64,000 nt of DNA from Puffinus mauretanicus (taxonomy: Eukaryota; Chordata; Aves; Procellariiformes; Procellariidae): the NCBI GenBank assembly GCA_023333565.1, contig JAJKFH010001431.1, positions 248,001-312,000 of the forward strand, given 5' to 3'. Under the pieces are notes generated by a model. That model was not told the origin of the DNA. It saw only the letters and a program-made list of their open reading frames with translations, and made no database searches. Numbering within the stretch: the stretch's first letter is position 1; every line of letters starts with the position of its first letter. The translations under genes and the position numbers were made by a program. This document shows, in pieces, positions 1-12,900 of the stretch.

Positions 1-3000
1 TGGCTCTGAAGTCGGCTTCTGCTGAGACTGAGCACAAAGGCTGCGGAGCGCGGTTGATCTGCTGGTCTTCTAGCAGTGATTGCTGTTTCTCAGGGACTGA
101 CAGGGATCCCGGCTAGGCCCCTGGTACGGATAATCCCTAAGGCAGCACAGCTACTTACAAGGGTGGTTTCCAGCATACAGTCTTAGCAGCCCACTGTGGG
201 GGATACCTGCGAGCTTGTGTTTGACCATTGGGAGATCCCACAAGAAAACAGAAGAGGTAAAAGCCAAAAAATAGAAATCAGTTTCTGGAGATGCAACTAC
301 ACCTTTGAAGTACTCGCTCTACTGCCACAGAGCAAGAAGGAAAATCTTAGTGAGAGACACTTGAACCTTTTAAGCATCATCTTTTGGCAATAATGACCTC
401 TCATGCATATTTATGTACAGCACTTAGCTTTATAATGGCCACTTGAAAGACACTTAATTCTTTTTTGCCTAGGAATGAAGCTATGCGGAGCGTGACAAAA
501 ATGTTCCAAGGTCCAAATATTAAAATACAGAAATGGTCCTGGTATTTCCTGCATGCCAGCCAAAACTACCTCCTGGGAGCATACAGTTTAGGAATTTATG
601 TACTACTTGATTAAACGGGTATGTGTTTGCAAGCATATATACATACCCATAAGAGTTAGTAAAATCAGGTAGTTGCTACAGGGCTTCAATCAGGCTTTCC
701 TGGAAGAATTTCAGACAGGTCCTATGGCTTGGTTTGGTTTGGTTTGTAAAACCTTTTTGTTGCACAGAACTTAATGTTATTCATTATGTACTGAAAGCAA
801 AATCATATGACTACCATTTCCTAAGTAACATAATTATCTTATTGATTCTTATGGGGCAAAACACTACTTTTGTTGTTAATTAATACTGCCAAATCTGGTT
901 ACGCAATTCTGGATATAGGAAGTTCAGTTTAATGTGTGTTTAGGAGGAAAAAGTCTAAAAATAATGCCTTAAATAACTTTTTTTTCCTTTTGGAATTTGA
1001 GTATAGATATTCCTTTGTGTCATCCCTGTTCTTAAATACTACAGGAAATACAACCTATTATCACTTTTCATCAGGGAGAAAGAAATATAGATAGTGAAGT
1101 ATAAAAATGCCCCTGTGAAAAACATATTTAAAAAAGCTTTAAGTAGCTGAACAGAATTACACAAAGCAAAGATACACAACCCTGCTGTTTTGGAACCAAA
1201 GTAATTTTATGGAAAATGAAAAAAATACTTGCAATAATTTCAGGGCTTACACTTTCAATCTTATTTTAAGTGGAAATGTATCAGGAAATTCTTACGCAGA
1301 GGGCACATAAATAGTATCTTGTCTGTCCCACGGAAGAGACAGTATGAAAGATTCATTAGAGGCTAGGACATATAACGACTTCTCGACTCTTTCAGTTCTT
1401 AGCCAGTGCTCTAATGAAATTCAAGCCTGCTACATCTGCCATACTACACTGTTAATTAGTTTTCTATTTATTTAGCAGATCTAGAAGTGGAAAGCAATCT
1501 ATTGCCAGTGAATTGTTTGACTTCTATGCTAAGTAGGCTGCATTCCAATCCTCTGATGTTGAAACTAGCATGAATCCAACTTTCATCTCATTGCCATGTC
1601 AAATTAGCACCCAGCAGATTCTAGATACAAAGACTTTTTTTCCCCTTTGGTTTGTAAAAGACCAACAGTTCTTGGAAGTCAAGAAACAGAAGCTAGGCAA
1701 TTTTTCTGCAATATCTCTTCCCCCCGCCCCTTCCTTACTACAGTTAATTAAATATAGGAGGTATAGAGGTCGTGCTTTGTTTATATTGAAGGAGGAACAT
1801 GATTTTAAGCAGACCATGGTCATTATGTAAAACAAAAAATATTGATGCGTATTCTGCAAGAGTTTGAATAAAATACTAGCCAGCCTAAGAAAAACCCAGA
1901 ATGCCTTGGCAAAGTTATGAGATGACTTTTGCACATGCTTTGCCATTTTCTATTTCTGTCTGTATTCTGCAATATGTTGCGGCATCTAAACACGACATTC
2001 TGTATGTGACTTACTCCTATCTTGCAGCGTCAACAGAGACACAGGATTGTGAAAGTATAAAACAAAGCCAGATGAAATTAGAAAAGAAATTGGCTAGAAA
2101 CGAAGCCATTAATCCTAGCATACTGCACTGTAGGAGCTACAGTGTGTTGGGGGGGTGAGAATACAAACCTACACCCAGGCTTTGGCGTTTGCCTTGAACT
2201 TTGGGGTTTTTCTAAAATCTAGATATGAACTTTGAACAACGTGGTTTTCAGATCAGGCTTGTCCTAAACAAGCCACTAATATACAATGAGTAAGCAAAAT
2301 GCTGTACTGAACATCAGCAAAGCAATGACAAAACTGATCTCCTACGGTATTATTATTATTTGTAGAGCATCCTTCATAAAATTCTTATCATAGGCAAGGC
2401 ATTGGTTTTGAGTAATTTACGATGTAAGCCAGAGAAATACAATATACAGCACAGGACAGCAACATACAAAAGCCGGGTCCAAGAGCACACTGGTGGTAGT
2501 GTTCACAAAAGAATAGCTCCTTTCAAGAGAGAGGAAATAAATCTCTTTTACTAGACCGACTGATATTTTTGGAAAAATGTTTTTGGATTTCAGGTCTGAA
2601 ACAGAAATAGTGAACTTTGGGTTAAGTACTGGTTAAAGCTCAGTCTATGTGAGTTTAACTTTATTGTGTTAGTTGACTAGAAGGCTTGAAATTCATAAAA
2701 GAAATGCTTTTTAAAAATAAAGATATGATACTTGGAAAGAAAGTTCAAAGCCAGGACTGGACTCAGACAACGAGGGTAGAAAGGAGAAGAGATCTGAAGG
2801 AGGCAATGTGTGAGAGAAAGTGGAACAGGAAGGGAAAATCTGCCGAGTTTTGAACTGAAGGATCTTGATCTCAACTCAGTATAGAAAATCCAGGAAAAGT
2901 CAAGACAAGTCAACCCAACTTCTTTTCTGATGTAAATTCCTTGCTGTCTTTCTTTGCTGTTTGGGGTTGTGGGAGGTTTTTTTTCTTTTTTTTCATTAAT

Positions 3001-6000
3001 AGATATTTTCTTGGCTTTGCTATTATTTCTTTAGTATGTTCCCCTCTTCCACCTTTAGGAAGAGCAACCTAAAAAACTGGTAATTCTGAGTCTGGGAAAA
3101 AAAAATAGCACAGCATAGTGATATGTTTAACAGAGTCAGCAGTGACATGAATTCCCTAGTGCTCCCTGGAAGCCTCCATTCCTACAGCTCAGTGTTTCAT
3201 CACGACAGAGAAAAGGAAACAAACCGAATGAGTCAGAGTAACTTTCCTAAATTTTTTTTTAAGTTGTTTTCCTGGGTTCCTGGCATATTCAGAAGGACTG
3301 AACAGTGCTACTTAACAAAGCATGCTATTAAGTAAGTGTTGCATTTGTAATGGTTGGGTTTGAATTTTTAACAGTCAGGAACGGGAAAGAGTATAAAATA
3401 GGATTTATTCATCTTTTCCAGTGTTCGTAGAGCTGAATGGACAACAGCTGAAACAAACAGCTGATGTTGGAGGCAGAAATCTGAAGGTTAGAGTTCTGAT
3501 AATGAAGCTCTGCAATGTATAAGCATGTTTTCTGATGATTAGGAACAAATCCATGAGTTTCAGGAGCCTTAAATATACCTGGTCTGCAGTTTTTCCAAAT
3601 GGGTAGATTATCTGCATACACATATGAAACAGTTGCCAGAAAGACTTCTGCTTATTACGAACTGTTCATAATCTTCCTGTAAGTTGCTGGAGTTGAATCT
3701 CAGCCACAGCTCCCCTTGTTTCTGCCCAGCTGGGAAAATTTGACTTTATCATGTCAGTCCCGGAGCACTCGGGGTGCATAATACAGTACATCCTCTCTGA
3801 CTGATTGCTTCTGCCCCAGTTCAGAGGGGGCAGGGAGCTCATCCTGCAAACAAAGCTGCTGTGGTGCTCCTCTTTTTGAGCAAGTTACGCACTTGTGTCT
3901 TATTTTGTGCAGTAGCATAAAAAAGGGAGTTTGTTTAAACTCCCATGTGCAACCAACAGATGCTTGTGACCATGGATGTTGCATAATCAATGAATGATAA
4001 CTTATAAAATCTTTAAATCTGCAGAAAGAATTCAGAATTTCAGCAAATTTCTGTCTTGTCTGGCTGCTCATTTCGATTGGCTATAGAAAAAAAGCCAGTT
4101 GTGCATAAGCTCCATCTGTTCTTACGGAGTAATATGTATGTGGTTGGGAGGAATATTTAAAGAGATATTTGAGTAGTGCTATTGGAAAAACAGAGAATAT
4201 GGGATCAGGATTCCATTTGATGCACAGAGGAGGCTGCAATAATCAGCAGTTCAACTTTTTGCAAAAATATTGGCAGGAAAAATTGATCCTTTAAGTGTAA
4301 TGTATGCCTTGAAAGAAATTTTGTAAGCTATTTAAATTATGCCTCCATTTTACAATGCTATGTAATCTGATTATACAAACTACACCTCAAATTCTTGCCT
4401 AGGCAGATGTTGCACTGAAACGCTTCTCTCGGTATTCAGTAGAGCAAGATACAGACTTTACTGAATAGTGGAACAAAAGGCAGAGAGTTAAGGTGCCACT
4501 TCATAATGTGACTGACATAACTCAGCTTAATTGTTCTTCTGGTCTGTGATACATAGACACGGTACTTCTGTAACAAGATTTAGTTGAGAAACACCCGAAG
4601 TATGAGTGAAGACAGTGAAGTGTAATTTTAATTGTAGGAAAGACAAAGGGTTTGTGGGAAAATAACATGAGGTGTATGTCTCTCTTCATTTGTACTCCTT
4701 ACTTAAGCCCTCTTTAGTAGAGGTGGCTGGAATAAGATGTGAACTTAAATTCTCCGTGTGCTAGGACACAGCAGCCAGCAGGCTGAATTATCATAACAGG
4801 CAGTAACAGTCACCCCAGAAACCTCTACGTTTCTTTGGGTCTGATGCAATTTCACAGAACTGCAGAACAACTCTGGTGAAATCATGTTTGTGCCAGGAGA
4901 TCCGAATGGATCGGAGGAATAGCAAAGAGAAGACGGGGGAGGAGAGGAAGCACTGAGCTCTACTTTCCACAAAATAAGGCCTCTGGAAATAAGATGGTGC
5001 CAAAATCTCTGCATTTGTTGTTATGTGCTTAAAAGGTCCTTTATAGTTCAGGCAAGAAAGATCCTTGCCCTGACAGGCTTACACGCTAATTGAAACCTTT
5101 GTGTGTCCGCACAACACAGCAAAACATAGAGCTGTAGTGACAGTGGAAATACTATGACATTGGTCGTGTCAAAATATACATTTCAAGAGTATCGGCCATG
5201 AGAAAAGGGTGGATGTTACTGCGGGACAAGGGGACATGTGGCATGGGGAAGCTGGCTGGAGCAGCACAGCTCAGGGAGAGTGGTACCACGGGAGAAGCCT
5301 GGATAATTAGGCGGGAAAGAAATTATGCAAGAAGCTTGGAAAGCGAGGAGTTTTGAGATAGATGAAAAGAGACGTAGCAGAACAACAAACTGAGTAGATT
5401 TGATTGTTTGAATTATGTGTCTGAAGTTGGAGTAGCAGGTGAAAGGTATAAGGAGGATGTAGCCATCTGAGAGGGTTTATAGGGATCACCTGGAGCCCAG
5501 AGGCAGAAGGAAGGTGAGAAGTTGAACTGTGAAGTAGTAGTAAAATAAAGCAAAGGAAAGCTAAGGATGAGGTATATCTGTTCTGGAGGTAAGCATGGCA
5601 GTAGAAGATTAGGGTAATGGGAAAAAGGGAACTTGAAGACGTGAGATGTGTATTGTGGGGACAGAAGAAGGAACAGAAGCGTTAGAAAAGGGAGGAACAC
5701 TAGATCTTGTAGGTTATCTATACAGTATAATAACCAAAGTAGTAGCAGAGGATAGAGGGCTACCATTGCTTTTAATGGTATATCCTAATCTATAGGCAGT
5801 ACGCAATCTCATAGAGTTTAATTATGGAGTTGCTAGTAATGGAAGCACAGGTAAAAACATTCAGCTGAAAGTTATAGGCCCTTTATTCTCGGCACAACAG
5901 AGGCAAAGCAGGGAGAAAGTTTCAGTCGTGTACCAGCGTATGGTCCAACACCAAAAAAAGTAACTTTTAAAGAAAAAATGGGTTAACTTTTCAGGGAGGA

Positions 6001-9000
6001 ACAGTTCCCTGGCCCTCTGGACATCGGGGGCTTTGTGCTGTTTTCAATGAATGAATGCATTCTTAAAATGTCTGTAGTTACAAACTTTCTTTTCCACAGC
6101 ACATGCCATCATGCCTCTGGCACTCTGTTTATGGCGTGCTTACTGCAGCCGCTCTCTCCCGTTTATGATAAGTGTCCTTCACCACCACCCTCTGAATTCC
6201 TCTTGGATTAATTCTGTAACTTGCTCCGGTTCTTTATATTTCTCTGCTTCCACGCTATGTTTCTGCTGCTGTCGAGGCTGGGATGCACGTAAAGCTGTAT
6301 GTTAAATCTTTTTCTTCTGTCTATAGCTCCTGACTCCTCCATGCACTGGTGAATGTTGGCCTCCTTGTTTCAGAGAATGCTTTCTTCTGCAGGTGATCTG
6401 GCACCCGTTAGTTTGCTGCTTGCTTTCTGTCTGCTGTTTGCAATTCACTCTCCTTTTCCTTAGATGCGCCACAGCTCCTGATGAATAGTTGTGTTTTTCT
6501 GGCAGCAAGGAAAAAAGGCCTACTTCCCATCTGCTGAGACTGAGGCTTTCTCTGAGAAGTGGTAAAGTCATCTCAGTGGTTTTTAAATTTTGGAAGACCT
6601 GACCAGGTTGGGGGTGGTGGCAAGGGGGGGAAGGAGGAGAAACTCTCTATGTTTGGATCCTGGGGAATGTCCTCTCTTGATGTTATTTTTTTATTTACCT
6701 TTGAGTAATCAAACGCTGAGCAACAGTTTTTCCCCTAGTATTTTTGAAGGATAGAGACCAGGAGTGAGAAGCACCCAAGTTACAGCCCTTTTCTTCCCCC
6801 ACCCCCTTCGGCAAAGGCCTTTTTTTAACCATTGGCCACTTCTGTGTTCTAGTGGACTGAAGGGAAATACGCACATAGCCCAGCACCACATCCAAATTTT
6901 TTAAAAGAGGTTACCTAGTAGGACATTGTGCAGTATCCATCCTCTTCCACTGAGTGTACATTGACAGCCTGGGCAGTTCCATTGATTTTAATGTAGCAAA
7001 ACCATTGCTAAAATGCAGGTTTTTTCCTCAATGTGGTATAACCAGTAATGTAGTGACACACAAAAATTTCAATTCATTTCTTTCATAATAAGTTTGAGTG
7101 TCCCAGCTCGTACCTGCATGTATGTACACTTCTAAAGAAGTGTTTTGTGCTTTTGATTTTATGTCTCTCTAAAAAGCTAGTCATGTCATGAAGAAATACA
7201 AAATGCTGAGTCTGAAACTCAGTTTATTTGCAGTTAATGATATTGTGAAGTTTTCTGGTGTTTTAGGTTCTATGTTTTCTATTGCTGTTTATTCTGTGGT
7301 GTTTTATTTCAGCGTGTTTAAATATCTGATGTAACAGAAACAATAATACAGATTAAACGTCTGTCATTTTTATTGTACAGGTCAACCACCATTTATATGA
7401 GACAATTTTAAAACCTTTCAAATACTGTCTTTGGCATTAAAAAGATTTTTTTTTTCTTCTTTTTTAAGAAAAGCCCCTTTCAAAAGGATATTGTAATTTT
7501 AATCATTGTTCTGGAAAATTAGGGATGAAATCCTGGCATCAGTGAACCAAAATAACCATTGATGTCAGGTGGGCTTGAATCTTCCCACTACTTTAAAGAA
7601 CAGTGTTACCCGGTTTTATGAACTGACTGCAGTGTAAATCCACTATTGACTTTATGCTCAAATATTCTTACTCCTGAATTATAAGAACCTGAACGAACGT
7701 AATTGTTTGCTTCACATCCCATGACAGCACAATAACTCAGGCCGTTCACTTTCATACAGGAAAAAGCAGAGCCCACCAATACTCAGGAAACCATTTTGAG
7801 AAAATCAAACGATATCGGTACGGTAAGCGTTTTCACGGGTTGCATTCAGGACTGCTCATTCTACTCTTCCTTGCTGGCAAGAACGTCATCTCAGAGTAAA
7901 CAGATGTACTCGTCCTGTGGCCCTGGGCTTGTCCACGGAACAGTTATGGCATGATGTGAGGTTTAAGGATCAGGCCAGTATTTCACATCCGTTACTGGCC
8001 CCAGACACAAAACCTCCCCTCTCCTGTGCTCGCAGACACATTGGGTCCTCATTTCTTCTAGCAGGTCTCTGTTTGCGATAGTTTTTCCTTCTGTCATCAC
8101 CTCTGAAATACAACCAGCAGCCCACTGTTCAACACAAATCAAAAGCTCCGTGTCTGAACTGGAACAGAAACCTTTATGAGAAGAGAGATTGGAGCTTTGT
8201 TCATGGCAGTTTTAAGCAAAAGCTTTTCTGTGGTGTAAACGGCCAAAAAGGGAGCGCAAGTACTTCTGTGAACAAACACAGAAGACCTTGCTTGGAATTG
8301 CTAGAAGTGCGTGCCATATATCGCTTGCTTCAAGGGTCCGTGAGGTGCTAACCCAGCCGAGGACTCGCATGGTTAAGCTGAACACCCTGCTGTTACCAGG
8401 TAGCAGCACAACACAAGAGATCCCATTTCTGACCTCTCAATGTCTGCTTCATGCAAAGGTAGAACAAACAGACAAAAAACCTTCAGATGGGGAGGTCTGT
8501 CTTCAAATTTATTTCCTAATTTGCTGCTAAGACCTAAAGCATCGGACACGTTTTGCTGTTTACACAGCCTTCTGTGAATGAAGATACCGACGCCCAGAAG
8601 CTGTTTCTCAAGTTTCAAAATGAGATATTCTAAAACCAAAGCCTTTATTGTGTTTGGCTGAAGCTAAATAAATTTGAAATTCAGATTTTTTTTGAAAAGA
8701 ATGGTCTGCTAACTGGTGTGGAGGTATAAATATTTGAGTTTGTTTATTTCTCCCACTTCCTTAAATGATGTTTCAGAAACATTCCCCTGTTATTACAGTC
8801 TATTAAATCGGAGTTATCAAAAAGGAAACATTTATTGATATCCTGAGAGATGTGTGTGTCTAATTAAGGTTGTGTTGCTGTGCATATTTTATATTAAAGT
8901 AAACATTTCCTGCAATTTGACTTTAATCAGGTCTGAAGGGCCTTAATAAGTGCTTGGCTCCATTACTTTTTTTTTTTCCTTTCCCTGGACTAAGGGAGGA

Positions 9001-9847
9001 TGTGCTGTATCAGTTTGCAAAGTCACATCATTTACCATCGCTTGAGGAAGTTCTGACACACACTATAGTATTTATTCAATACATTTGACCCTGGAAATGT
9101 TGGCAGCTGGTACTAAATACACATTCTTGATGGAGCTTCCATGTGCTAGTAAACCCAGAGCAAGTCCGAACTATTTGTAGATTGCTGTTTTGAAGTGTGA
9201 TTAGACAGCTATTTTGCTTATTTCTTGGATATTTCACCCAATTTTACTTGGAACTCTGATTACTGGAAGAAAAGAAAAAAGTTTTATAGGTTTCTGAATT
9301 CCTGGTTTAAAGTTTCCAATTTACAAGCTTGCTTTTTTTGTTTTTATTGTTGTGCAAGGTCCCTCTTTGTGCAATTACTGTTGTCCTTTGCTGTTTTCTT
9401 TACTACCTCTCTTGTTTCATGTACAGCTACCACTGTTAGAAAGAAATTTAGTCTCAAGTACGTAGCCATTAAAACACCTGTTCTGTGCTTGGGTTCTACT
9501 TTTCTTGTGCCATCCCTCATCTCTGTGGTTAACTTCATCCTTCATAAATAGTTTTTTCCATGCTATAATTTAAATGATATGGTATGTAACCAGATCTTAA
9601 AAGATAATTTAAAAGATTAACAGAAAGAGATTAGCTATTACTATTTCCTCTGTGAAACACTGTCAGGTTTGAGAGAAATGTCATATATGCCTATGTGGAA
9701 ATGTGTCTAGGTTTTTAGAAGAGTCATTCATGATGCAAGAATAAGTTTATCTAACTAACTATAACATTTCTGTCAAATAGCTGTGTAATAGATTGTTATC
9801 TTAATTCTGCTGGCAGAGGGATGCAGAACTCCTTTGCACGGTATATT
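1..9847. other. Upstream intergenic DNA, no gene recognised
   Basis: AT-rich sequence with only short open frames, none showing a recognisable protein or splice-consistent series. The first 200 bases are somewhat richer in GC but match nothing I know. A purine-rich patch lies at about 5.3-5.8 kb. The stretch at 8.85-8.96 kb looks like possible conserved regulatory DNA (see findings). In mammals PACRG lies upstream of QKI, but I see no PACRG coding sequence here. Confidence 0.7.
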
Positions 9848-9902
9848 TAAATATATATATACACACACTACTTAGTATGTGTGTATATATATACACACAC
9901 TA
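9848..9902. repeat. TA/CA microsatellite with inverted and direct repeats
   Basis: A 19-base unit of five TA steps followed by CACACACTA occurs exactly twice (9852-9870 and 9884-9902). Between them lies a TGTGTG-TATATA arm (9877-9893) that pairs with the first copy, so the tract can fold as a hairpin or slip. It looks like a local duplication and inversion of a TA/CA microsatellite. The length is likely polymorphic. Confidence 0.85.
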
Positions 9903-12900
9903 CTATGTATTAACATATTTACACATTCACATTTATAGAAATACATACACATTTGTGTGGGGAACCGAAGATTTCCTTTTATCAGGCTCTTCTAAATTTT
10001 TGGCAATCTTTCTGTTGCTACTCTGATTAGTATACTGTGTAATAACTTTAAATTAAAGCTATGACCTTACTGTAATAGATAGTTTACACATAACAGAAAG
10101 AGAGGACTTTTGCCAGTGTTACCATAATCCAAATAGACGTAGCAGATAGAAGAGGAAGAAAGGAAGAATAGTTATTCCCCACTAATGGGGGCACTTAACG
10201 ATAGAACAATCCCATGCGCTGCCCAAAGTCACACGGGGATTACGCCCGCGCTGAGAAATTAAGCAGTGCCAGAGAGTGCGTCCAGGTGTCAGAGCTGTTC
10301 AAGAGTCAGAGCATCCCTGGGGACAGTTTTCCCCCAAGGCCAGCTAGCACTTTCCCAAAGACCTCCTGGGCACAGTTCGATAGGTGACCATGTTGTGTTG
10401 GATGAAATCTTAACAGTGTGAACACGGCCAGCCCAGGGTGCCTGGCCTTACAGTCACAGTTGGGTCCTGGTCCTGTTTGTTTAACTTTTTAGAAGAGGTG
10501 CAGCCAGAAAATCTGTATCAAAAACTGACATTAAATCCAGATTCCTTTTGTCTCATTCCAGTGCCTTTCTAGATCATTACCCTTATTTATATGACATTAT
10601 TCTTAAAAGTCACCCTGGTAAAATGACTAAGGCACTGTTTAAAGAACAAAACAAACCCTTTTATTTTCCTCAGACAAATATCACAAAATGTTAATCAATT
10701 TATTCCCAGATTTGACTTTTTTTTTTTGTGAAAACCAAGATGACAAATTAAAGAAAGCAAAAGATAACTGATTCAGAAATAAACTTTTAGAACGGTCCAA
10801 AATTAGATCATGTAATTAGTACTCAACTTATGAGCATTGACATTTGGTGGAATTACACTTGGTGAACAAATTCAGTTCACACAGTTTAGGAACACGAAAT
10901 GATCTTTAGGAAGGAACGATGCTTGAGGTTTCTGTAAGCTTCCTTCATTGATCTAATTCCTGATAGTCAACAGTTCTTAAAACAAAAATTCTCACACTTT
11001 GCTGAAGAAAATCCTGGACAAACAAATTAGCAATGGTTGTTGCTTAAAAAATGGCAGAAATGGAATGGTGCCAATTATCATGTTCTGATATAGGGAACAT
11101 GTACTCTTGAAGTAACAGTACAGGCTCTATATTAGTTTATTCTGTATTCTTTTTCAAGTAAGTCTGCAAATTTTGCCTGTATCTTTTGCCTTTCAAATAA
11201 TCACTTTGTATTTATAAAGTGTGCAGATTCTGCTAGCAAAAATAACAGGTGGGAAAACAGTTACCACACAGAAGTCTGTTCTTCTGCCCTTCTCCCTTTA
11301 CGTGGAGAAATTCAAACGGGATAAAGCAGGGTAAGAAAAATACTGTGCTTGGAGAGGAAAACTCTCCCAAATCCACTTTTCTTCTTCTTAAGTGGCCACT
11401 GTTGATATTGGAAGCAGCTTGCCTGGGAGAACAACCGCTAAGCTCTTGATGATTTGTGAAGAAATCTGGAGTTGATTTGTGTAAGAGAGAGGAATGATGT
11501 TCTGTTTTGCTCCACCAGCATCTTGCAGCCTTGCTGTTACAACACTCAACCCTTAGAGGAGTTCTGTACCTAAGGTAATACACCTTTGTGTCTAGAAGTA
11601 GGCTCAGGTTTCTTCATCAATTAATTCATGAAGGTTAGGTGTCTGAAGGATATTTCTGGAAACTAGATCTGCAGGGAGTCCTAATAGAACTATGCTCATG
11701 AATCTGACCTATGAATCTGAACATTGCTTACGTATGAGAAGAAAAAAGCGTGCATCACCCATAATAACTTGAGAAAATTTGTAGACCTGCTATGTTGATA
11801 TTCTCAGAGATGTTGAACAAACTCACCCTTTTTTTTTTTTTATGTTAGGGGAGAATGTCTTTTGCGAAATTTGTCTGAGGACATCTTATGCTAGATCTCT
11901 AAGCACTTTGGTAATTGTGGCTTCAGCACTTTGTAGGCTTTCTGTCTGCTAGGAACTCTAGGTCTACCTATCAGCAGAAATTGAGGCATCTGTGAGTACA
12001 GAACGAGACAGACAATTTTGATGTTACACACCTAAATCAATTGTTTAGGCACCGAAGAGGAATACTGTAAGCATGTACATCAAACTCACAAAAAAAATGA
12101 ATTGCCTTTCAGATATACTTTCAGTTCAGTGCCATCCATGGAGATACACCTTCCATCTGTGAGATGACTGTTACGCTAGTAGGGAAACAGCTAGACTTCT
12201 TATAGCGTAGGCAGTGGCAGATTCCCTTTTAGAGTCCTGTGATTCAGCTGTAGGAGATTTCTTTTGGGAAGGAAAAAAAAAAGGTAAATTTATGCAGGAA
12301 TCCATTTGAAAAAATTCCAACCTAAAGATTAAGCGGACTCAAGAAAGTAGTTTCTTGAAAACACATGGCTGCACCCCACTGCCTTCAGATAAAATGTGAC
12401 AATGCTTCAGAATCAGCCTTAGGAAAAAGGAAGATTGCTCATTTGTAGTGTTCACCACAAAAGATGAGTGTTGAGAGAACTTACCTGCAATTTCCAGTGG
12501 TGTGTGGTTTTGTGTGCGGGTTTTTTTTTTCTTTTTTTAATCCTTACATATCTTGTGACTTCTGAATTTGAGCAAAACTCTTCAGACAATGGAAAATAGT
12601 AAAAAATGTGAAGTGAGTTCTTCACCTAGCAAACAACTGAAGGGGAGTTTCTATTGTTGTAAAGCTGTGATTTGGATCCCTATAATCAGTTCCATGACCT
12701 ATTTTTTTCTTTTTTTCTCCAGGAATTAGGATTTTGCACTGGGACCTAAAGTCTGAATGCATTGTAGGACTCTCTGAGTCAGGAGAGTGAAGAATGTGCT
12801 CCTACCCTTGGTGATTTTTGAAGCAAAATTGCATGAGGCAGAAGATCACTAGGTAGGTTTGTGGTCTTGCCTTTAAGAATCCACTGAAAGCATTACTGTT

